Positions 1 through 5,973 of a stretch of 5,973 nucleotides of DNA are shown here, piece by piece. Each line of letters starts with the position of its first letter. Within the stretch, counting starts at the first letter, position 1. The DNA is from Piscirickettsiaceae bacterium. Lineage in GTDB: Bacteria > Pseudomonadota > Gammaproteobacteria > Nitrosococcales > Methylophagaceae. The stretch is from positions 1 to 5,973 of the forward strand of contig JAUXFA010000085.1 in assembly GCA_030620285.1 (NCBI GenBank), written 5' to 3'. Made by a program: the position numbers and the translations under genes. The notes beneath the pieces are model-generated. The model saw nothing but the letters and a program-made list of their open reading frames with translations, was not told the origin of the DNA and did not search any database.

Positions 1-120
1 ATTAATGAAACTAATCTGAATAGCTTGCCAGCCGATACCCTGACCATCATCAACAATGATGGGCCTGTTGCGGCTGAAACACTACTAGAAAAAATTAATA
101 CGCCACAACATCAACCCTGA
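1..120 (+). CDS. C-terminal end of an unrecognised protein (5' end outside the window)
   Basis: The first frame is open from base 1 to a TGA at 118-120, giving 39 residues that include the stretch LPADTLTIINNDGPVAAETL. I do not recognise the protein. In many gammaproteobacteria mgtE follows the rpoN/ptsN/rapZ/npr cluster, so I tested the phosphocarrier NPr (HPr-like). The fit is poor: the residues before LTI do not look like the second HPr helix, and the segment after the GP pair is shorter than in NPr. An 'AD...I.N(D/N)G....A..L' pattern near the C-terminus also occurs in P-loop nucleotide or small-molecule kinases, which is an equally weak alternative. The stop codon overlaps the putative mgtE promoter. 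That the reading frame is real is plausible but not certain, since only 39 codons are visible. Confidence 0.5.
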   Translation: MNETNLNSLPADTLTIINNDGPVAAETLLEKINTPQHQP

Positions 121-145
121 TATTTCTGAACAAACAGGCTAGAAT
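117..145 (+). promoter_or_regulatory. Possible sigma70 promoter of mgtE
   Basis: CTGATA (117-122, 4 of 6 to the -35 consensus) and TAGAAT (140-145, 5 of 6 to the -10 consensus) are separated by exactly 17 bases. Transcription would start near 152, giving an mgtE leader of about 38 bases. The -35 box overlaps the stop codon of the upstream gene. This is pattern matching only. Confidence 0.4.
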
Positions 146-189
146 AGTGCGCAAATAATTTCCCTGAATGTGGCCTATTGGACTGGATC

Positions 190-1548
190 ATGCCTGAACT
201 CAATGAAGAACATGCGATCAATCAGCCATTCCATACCTTAGAGGAAGCGGTTAAAAGCGGTCGGTTTGTACGAATGCGACGACTATTAGCCAGCTTACAT
301 CCGGCCGAAACTGCCCACCTGCTTGAATCACTACCCCCTGCAGAACGTAAAGTCTGCTGGCCCATTATTAATCCCGACTTGCGCGGTGATGTTTTATCTT
401 TTGTCGGTGATGATGTCCGGTTAGACTTAATCCAGCATATGGATACTGCGGATCTGATCAATGCGACCGAAGATCTTGATGCCGATGATGTCGCCGATAT
501 TCTGCAAGACTTACCTGACCATGTGATGCGAGAAGTCTTGCGTGCTATGGATAGCCAGCATCGCCGTCGAGTGGAAACTGTACTTGCTTTTGAAGAAGAT
601 AGCGCCGGCGGCTTAATGAATACGGATGTTATCACCGTCCGATCTGATATTACCTTAGAGGTCGTGCTACGTTACCTGCGAATGTTGGGCGGTTTACCAA
701 GCAATACCGATAGCCTGTATGTGGTAGACCATACCGATCATTATTTAGGCACTCTGCCATTATCACAAGTGGTGAGTCGTAGCCGTTCCTTGACCGTAAA
801 AGAAGTGATGTCACACCAAGTTAAGGCGATTAATGCCAATGTTCCGGACAGTGATGTTGCACTTCGATTTGAAAAACATGATTTAATTTCTGCCCCGGTT
901 GTTGATGGTGCTAATCGTCTATTGGGCCGTATTACTATCGATGACGTAGTTGATGTTATCCGTGATGATGCCGAGCATTCTATGTTGAGTATGGCGGGTC
1001 TTAGCGAAGATGAAGATACCTTCGCCCCTGTTGGAAAAAGCATCCATCGACGGTCACTCTGGTTGGGCGTGAACTTACTTACGGCCTTTCTAGCAGCGTG
1101 GGTCATCGGTTTATTTGATACCACCATTGAAAAACAAGTCGCACTCGCTATATTAATGCCGATTGTCGCCAGTATGGGCGGCGTTGCTGGCAGTCAAACA
1201 TTGACGCTTGTTATTCGGTCCATGGCATTGGGCCAGCTCAATGATAAAAACCAACGCTGGTTGCTACGCAAAGAAGTGCTAGTGGGCGCAAGTAACGGTG
1301 TTATTTGGGCAATTGCTATCGCATTAGTGACCATTTTATGGTTTAACAGCTTGGCTCTGGGCTTACTCATTGGTGCTGCCATTATTATTAATTTAGTGGC
1401 TGCCGCGCTGGCGGGTGTTGCCATCCCCATTATCCTGAAAAAATTAGGTAGCGATCCGGCATTATCTGGCGGTGTATTATTAACCACTGTCACCGATGTG
1501 GTGGGATTTATGGCTTTCCTCGGTTTTGCTACTCTCTTCATAGTGTAA
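190..1548 (+). CDS. mgtE: MgtE-family magnesium transporter
   Basis: This is a Mg2+ channel/transporter of the inner membrane (MgtE, SLC41-related), 452 residues from the ATG at 190, the usual family length. An in-frame TTG at 178 would add four residues. I prefer the ATG because GGA at 180-182 sits 7 bases before it. The cytosolic MgtE N domain covers about residues 25-135 (LHPAE, LPPAER). The EEDSAGGLMN stretch (135-144) leads into a pair of CBS domains (about 145-264), the Mg2+-sensing gate in known MgtE structures. Five hydrophobic helices follow, from about 289 to 452. The second carries GGVAGSQ (330-336), equivalent to the pore motif often written GGNxGxQ. The last carries TDVVGF with Asp436, matching the pore aspartate (Asp432) of the Thermus protein. 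The family forms homodimers that close when cytosolic Mg2+ is high. The gene may have its own promoter; aroC follows after 56 bases. Confidence 0.95.
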   Translation: MPELNEEHAINQPFHTLEEAVKSGRFVRMRRLLASLHPAETAHLLESLPPAERKVCWPIINPDLRGDVLSFVGDDVRLDLIQHMDTADLINATEDLDADDVADILQDLPDHVMREVLRAMDSQHRRRVETVLAFEEDSAGGLMNTDVITVRSDITLEVVLRYLRMLGGLPSNTDSLYVVDHTDHYLGTLPLSQVVSRSRSLTVKEVMSHQVKAINANVPDSDVALRFEKHDLISAPVVDGANRLLGRITIDDVVDVIRDDAEHSMLSMAGLSEDEDTFAPVGKSIHRRSLWLGVNLLTAFLAAWVIGLFDTTIEKQVALAILMPIVASMGGVAGSQTLTLVIRSMALGQLNDKNQRWLLRKEVLVGASNGVIWAIAIALVTILWFNSLALGLLIGAAIIINLVAAALAGVAIPIILKKLGSDPALSGGVLLTTVTDVVGFMAFLGFATLFIV

Positions 1549-1570
1549 CCACACCGTTAAGCAGTTACTG

Positions 1571-1576
1571 TACAAT
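1571..1576 (+). promoter_or_regulatory. Possible -10 box of an aroC promoter
   Basis: TACAAT (1571-1576, 5 of 6) lies 28 bases before the aroC ATG in the 56-base mgtE-aroC gap. The best -35 match at 17-base spacing is ACCACA (1548-1553), only 3 of 6. A weak aroC promoter is possible, but read-through from mgtE is an equally good explanation, since no terminator is visible in the gap. Confidence 0.3.
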
Positions 1577-1604
1577 CTAGCCATTAAATTATTGAGACTT
1601 CCTT

Positions 1605-2696
1605 ATGTCAGGCAATAGCTTCGGAAAAATATTCACCATCACCTCTTTTGGTGAAAGTCATGGTCCCTCTATTGGCTGTATTGTTGATGGATGCCCTCCC
1701 GGGCTTGAATTGACAGAAGCTGATTTGCAAGGTGATTTAGATCGTCGTAAACCAGGAAAAACCCGGTTTGAAACCCAACGTAAAGAAGCCGATAAGGTCA
1801 AAATTCTATCCGGTGTATTTGAGGGAAAAACGACAGGCACACCGATTGGTATGGTGATCGAAAATACCGATCAACGTTCAAAAGATTATGGCAATATCAT
1901 GCATCAATTTCGCCCTGCCCATGCTGATTACACTTATCATCAAAAATATGGCTTTCGTGATTATCGCGGTGGTGGTCGATCGTCTGCACGTGAAACAGCG
2001 ATGCGTGTTGCTGCTGGCGGCATTGCAAAAAAATACTTACGTGAACGTTACGGCATCGAAATTCAGGGTTATTTGGCACAACTTGGCCCTATCGTCACCG
2101 AAAAGCTCGACTGGGAACATTTAGAAAATAGTGCCTTTTTTTGTCCCGATCCAGATAAAGAGCAACAGCTCGCCGACTATATGAAAGCATTAAAGGGTAA
2201 CTCCATCGGTGCCCGCATTAATGTTATTGCTCGCAATATACCTCCGGGATTGGGTGAACCCATATTTGATCGCCTAGATGCCGAGATTGCTCATGCCATG
2301 ATGAGCATTAATGCCGTTAAAGGTGTTGAAATTGGCGCCGGCTTTGAATCTGTTACTCAAAAAGGTACCGAACATCGCGATGAAATTACCCCTGAAGGCT
2401 TTTTGAGCAATAATGCTGGAGGCATTTTAGGTGGTATTTCCAGTGGTCAAGATATTCTAGTGAGTATGGCGCTGAAAGCCACTTCTAGCTTGAGCATTCC
2501 CGGCCGTAGCGTAAATACCGCGGGAGAACCTGTTGAAGTTGTGACCAAAGGCCGCCATGATCCTTGTGTTGGTATCCGTGCGACACCTATCGCTGAAGCA
2601 ATGTTAGCGATTGTATTGATGGATCACATGCTTCGTCACCGGGCACAAAATTTGGATGTTGATTCAGGCACCCCTATTATTCCCGCTCAAGCATAA
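1605..2696 (+). CDS. aroC: Chorismate synthase
   Basis: The enzyme catalyses the last shikimate-pathway step, the anti-1,4-elimination of phosphate from EPSP to give chorismate, the precursor of aromatic amino acids, folate and quinones. It is cytosolic, homotetrameric and needs reduced FMN. The 363 residues are nearly the length of the E. coli enzyme (361) and align with it almost without gaps. All three family signatures are present: [10 protein letters not shown] (16-25), [15 protein letters not shown] (124-138) and [10 protein letters not shown] (316-325). His19 in GESHG and His106 in RPAHADYTY are the expected catalytic-region histidines. LSGVFEG (68-74), NTDQRS (87-92) and [12 protein letters not shown] are also intact. 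The product begins MSGNSFGK, as in the family, so the ATG is secure although the ribosome binding site is weak (only GAG at 1594-1596). The MFS gene starts 9 bases after the stop in the same frame, suggesting co-transcription. Confidence 0.98.
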   Translation: MSGNSFGKIFTITSFGESHGPSIGCIVDGCPPGLELTEADLQGDLDRRKPGKTRFETQRKEADKVKILSGVFEGKTTGTPIGMVIENTDQRSKDYGNIMHQFRPAHADYTYHQKYGFRDYRGGGRSSARETAMRVAAGGIAKKYLRERYGIEIQGYLAQLGPIVTEKLDWEHLENSAFFCPDPDKEQQLADYMKALKGNSIGARINVIARNIPPGLGEPIFDRLDAEIAHAMMSINAVKGVEIGAGFESVTQKGTEHRDEITPEGFLSNNAGGILGGISSGQDILVSMALKATSSLSIPGRSVNTAGEPVEVVTKGRHDPCVGIRATPIAEAMLAIVLMDHMLRHRAQNLDVDSGTPIIPAQA

Positions 2697-2705
2697 AGAC
2701 CTGGA

Positions 2706-3860
2706 GTGCCCGCAACCCAAACACCCTACTGGCGACTGTCGGGCTTTTATTTTTTTTACTTTGCTTCGCTCGGCGTATTGGTTCCCTATTGGGGTCTCTA
2801 TCTACAATGGCAGGGGTTTTCCGCCAAAGAGATTGGTGAATTAACCGCCATATTACTTGCCACTCGTATTGTCGCACCCAATATCTGGGGCTGGATTGCA
2901 GATCGCCATGGCCAGCGAATGCGTATTGTCCGTTTTGCTAGTCTTGCCGGCGCTATTAGCTTTTCTGCCATTGTATTTGATAGTAGCTATTTTTGGATTG
3001 CAGGCGTAATGCTTGTTTTCAGCTTCTTCTGGAATGCCTCATTACCACAATTCGAAGCAACCACATTGCAACATCTTGGTGACCGCACTCATCACTACAG
3101 TAAGATCCGTCTTTGGGGTTCCATTGGTTTTATTATTACAGTTGCCGCTTTAGGAACATTATTAGAGACTTTCAATGCTAATATCGTACCTTATGCCATG
3201 CTGCTCAGTATGGGTGCGATTTGGTTGATCAGTCTATCGGTACCTGAATCGGCATCACGGCATCTACACCTTAGCCATAAACCACTATTTTCAATCGTAA
3301 AACGTCCCGAAGTACTGGCTTTTTTAGCCATATGTTTTCTTATTCAAGTCAGTCACGGGCCTTATTACACCTTTTACACTATTTACTTAGAGCAGCATGG
3401 CTATAGTCGTAGTCTCATTGGCCAGTTATGGGCGATAGGTGTCATTGCTGAAGTCATTATTTTCTTATTTATGCACCGCTGGTTGCCTCGCTTTGGTATT
3501 CGGAAAGTCTTGTTGGCAAGTCTATTGCTCAGCACCGTCCGCTGGCTACTCATTGGCTTCTTTCCTGACTCATTAGAATTATTAATATTTGCCCAACTAT
3601 TACATGCGGCCAGTTTTGGCACTTTCCATGCTGCCGCTATCGCATGGGTTCATCATTATTTTGTGGGCAAAAACCAAGGCCGAGGACAAGCGCTTTATAG
3701 TAGTATTGGTTTTGGCGCAGGCGGTGCAATTGGTAGTTTATGTAGTGGCTATTTCTGGTTATCTCCCGGCCCTACAACCACTTTTAGTTTTGCTGCCATA
3801 GCAACATTGCTGGCATTTATTATTGGCGTATTTTGGCTAAAGGATCCAAGTCAAAATTAA
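2706..3860 (+). CDS. MFS transporter, HcaT-like (MFS_1-like, phenylpropionate permease family)
   Basis: This is a 384-residue inner-membrane secondary transporter with twelve hydrophobic segments, starting at roughly residues 10, 42, 73, 94, 133, 159, 200, 235, 263, 283, 325 and 355. It resembles E. coli HcaT (379 residues, proposed 3-phenylpropionate permease). An MFS motif-A relative, GWIADRHGQR (62-71), lies between helices 2 and 3, and the LacY/HcaT-type YSKIRLWGSIGF (131-142) precedes helix 5. The substrate cannot be read from the sequence. The start is GTG at 2706: the aroC stop is the in-frame upstream limit, and the first in-frame ATG (codon 72) would remove the first two helices. GGAG at 2703-2706 overlaps the start codon and cannot serve it, so initiation may depend on coupling to aroC translation. 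An MFS gene next to aroC also occurs, from memory, in Pseudomonas aeruginosa. A terminator-like element lies within the first 17 codons. Confidence 0.88.
   Translation: MPATQTPYWRLSGFYFFYFASLGVLVPYWGLYLQWQGFSAKEIGELTAILLATRIVAPNIWGWIADRHGQRMRIVRFASLAGAISFSAIVFDSSYFWIAGVMLVFSFFWNASLPQFEATTLQHLGDRTHHYSKIRLWGSIGFIITVAALGTLLETFNANIVPYAMLLSMGAIWLISLSVPESASRHLHLSHKPLFSIVKRPEVLAFLAICFLIQVSHGPYYTFYTIYLEQHGYSRSLIGQLWAIGVIAEVIIFLFMHRWLPRFGIRKVLLASLLLSTVRWLLIGFFPDSLELLIFAQLLHAASFGTFHAAAIAWVHHYFVGKNQGRGQALYSSIGFGAGGAIGSLCSGYFWLSPGPTTTFSFAAIATLLAFIIGVFWLKDPSQN
2708..2757 (+). terminator. Terminator-like hairpin plus T-run inside the start of the MFS gene
   Basis: GCCCG (2708-2712) is exactly complementary to CGGGC (2740-2744). 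The downstream arm is followed at once by a 13-base run with twelve T (2745-2757), as in an intrinsic terminator. The loop is long at 27 bases and shows only a minor inner CGA/TCG pairing (2733-2735 with 2739-2741), so the hairpin is weaker than a classic one. The element lies wholly in MFS codons 1-18, just after aroC, where it could end some aroC transcripts or act as an attenuator sensitive to ribosomes starting at GTG. The T-run also simply encodes Phe and Tyr residues of helix 1, so coincidence is possible. Confidence 0.35.
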
Positions 3861-3887
3861 AGCAGATAAGAGCTTCCCATATCTGTT
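3861..3887 (+). repeat. Inverted repeat directly after the MFS stop codon
   Basis: AGCAGATA (3861-3868) pairs with TATCTGTT (3880-3887): 8 base pairs including one G-T, with an 11-base loop. It begins on the base after the MFS TAA. The following sequence is AT-rich but has no T-run, so it is at best a weak terminator or a transcript-end stabiliser. The -35 box of the proposed nqr promoter falls in its loop, so an operator is another possibility. Confidence 0.35.
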
Positions 3888-3903
3888 CACAATAATTTAT
3901 AAT
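3874..3903 (+). promoter_or_regulatory. Likely sigma70 promoter of the nqr operon
   Basis: TATAAT (3898-3903) matches the -10 consensus exactly, and TTCCCA (3874-3879, 4 of 6) lies upstream with an 18-base spacer. The predicted start near 3910 gives a leader of about 59 bases before nqrA. The position, in the only sizeable intergenic gap and immediately upstream of an operon normally transcribed as a unit, supports it. Confidence 0.6.
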
Positions 3904-3917
3904 TAACGCCATTTTGA

Positions 3918-5318
<1,401 letters not shown>

Positions 5319-5320
5319 CC

Positions 5321-5973
5321 ATGTCTCGTTTGCGACGTTACCTTGACCGGCTAGAACCTTTATTTCAAAAAGGTGGACCTTATAATAAGTTTTTTGCTGT
5401 GTTTGAAATGGTGGACACCTTCCTCTATTCGCCAGCGGATACTACCCGAGGCTCACCCCATGTTCGGGATGGCATCGATTTAAAACGGTTGATGTCCTAT
5501 GTGGTATTAGCGACATTTCCTGTTATTTTAATGATGTTATGGAACACTGGCTTCCAAGCTAATAGTGCGATGGCATCACTCGGTATGACTGAATTAGAAG
5601 GTTGGCGAGGTTGGTTAATAGGCTACCTCGGTGTTGGTTTTGATCAAACAAGCCTATTTGCCAATATGTTTCATGGCCTACTGTATTTCTTGCCAATCTA
5701 TCTGACCACGCTTATTGCTGGTGGTACCTTTGAAGTATTATTTGCTGCGGTGCGTAACCATGAGGTTAACGAGGGCTTCTTGGTCACATCAATGTTATAT
5801 ACCTTGATTTTACCTGCCTCAACACCTTTATGGCAGGTCGCTTTAGGTATTATCTTTGGTGTGGTGATAGGTAAAGAAGTGTTTGGTGGCACAGGCAAAA
5901 ACTTCCTCAATCCAGCGTTAACAGGCCGGGCATTTTTATACTTTGCCTATCCTGCTCAAATGTCTGGTGATGC
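5321..5973 (+). CDS. nqrB: Na+-translocating NADH:quinone reductase subunit B, N-terminal part (runs off the window)
   Basis: The frame is open from ATG at 5321 to the window edge: 217 complete codons and two bases. NqrB is a large membrane subunit of the NQR sodium pump (usually somewhat over 400 residues). It carries a covalently threonine-linked FMN, riboflavin and part of the Na+ and quinone path. Visible landmarks shared with Vibrio NqrB are HVRDGIDLKR (47-56), YFLPIY, GGTFEVLF (134-141), HEVNEGF (147-153), GKEVFGGTGKNFLNPAL (184-200) and AYPAQMSGD (209-217). The Gly134-Gly135 pair and Glu138 match the Vibrio G140/G141/E144 region, where quinone-site inhibitor resistance has been mapped (from memory). 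The FMN-linked threonine (Thr236 in V. cholerae) would lie just beyond the edge. Hydrophobic segments at about 58-78, 112-142 and 155-183 fit a polytopic protein. The segment between about residues 80 and 105 is the least conserved part. Confidence 0.96.
   Translation, partial: MSRLRRYLDRLEPLFQKGGPYNKFFAVFEMVDTFLYSPADTTRGSPHVRDGIDLKRLMSYVVLATFPVILMMLWNTGFQANSAMASLGMTELEGWRGWLIGYLGVGFDQTSLFANMFHGLLYFLPIYLTTLIAGGTFEVLFAAVRNHEVNEGFLVTSMLYTLILPASTPLWQVALGIIFGVVIGKEVFGGTGKNFLNPALTGRAFLYFAYPAQMSGD

Noticed and set aside
1..120. C-terminus of the NPr/HPr phosphocarrier, expected from gene order
   Set aside because: The residues before the LTI strand and the length after GP do not fit the HPr fold, so I left the gene unnamed.
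222..635. Reverse-strand open frame of 137 codons within mgtE, and similar ones at 741-1127 and 1194-1541
   Set aside because: They lie opposite a clear MgtE coding frame, have low-complexity Ser/Arg-rich products with no recognisable motif, and no ribosome binding site of note. They are shadow frames.
1174..1194. GGVAGSQ in MgtE instead of GGNxGxQ as a loss of function
   Set aside because: From memory, related proteobacterial MgtE proteins also carry a hydrophobic residue here, and the pore aspartate (Asp436) and overall fold are intact.
1543..1554. GTGT/ACAC inverted repeat at the mgtE stop codon as a terminator
   Set aside because: The stem is only 4 base pairs and no T-run follows.
1888..2124. 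Second + strand open frame inside aroC
   Set aside because: It overlaps the core AroC signatures in another frame, and its product resembles no known protein.
3317..3329. GGCT-T5-AGCC small hairpin within the MFS gene
   Set aside because: The stem is 4 base pairs with the T-run in the loop rather than after the stem, so it does not fit a terminator.

Overview
The window reads as ordinary chromosomal DNA of a marine or salt-tolerant gammaproteobacterium. AroC and NqrA are very close to the versions known from enteric bacteria and Vibrio. A Na+-pumping NADH:quinone reductase (NQR) operon is typical of such organisms. Codon use and base composition look even by eye, and nothing suggests recent transfer. 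I cannot name a genus from the sequence alone.

All genes lie on the + strand. From the left: the last 39 codons of an unrecognised protein (1-120); mgtE, a Mg2+ transporter (190-1548); aroC, chorismate synthase (1605-2696); a 12-helix MFS transporter of the HcaT-like family starting at GTG only 9 bases after aroC (2706-3860); a 108-base intergenic region with a promoter and a likely structured leader; then nqrA (3969-5318) and the first 217 codons of nqrB (5321 to the window edge). The rest of the nqr operon (normally nqrC, D, E, F) would lie to the right. The largest gap is 108 bases, so there is no long gene-free stretch.

Three functional blocks sit side by side: Mg2+ uptake, the last step of the shikimate pathway with a transporter in tight linkage, and the respiratory sodium pump. 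aroC and the MFS gene probably share a transcript, but a hairpin followed by a T-rich run in the first codons of the MFS gene may attenuate it. The nqr genes have their own promoter, with an exact TATAAT -10 box, and a leader of about 59 bases that can fold into a bulged stem ending directly against the ribosome binding site.

I found no mobile element, CRISPR array, tRNA, rRNA or defence gene, and no previously undescribed protein system. The two observations most worth checking are regulatory: the nqrA leader and the terminator-like element at the start of the MFS gene.
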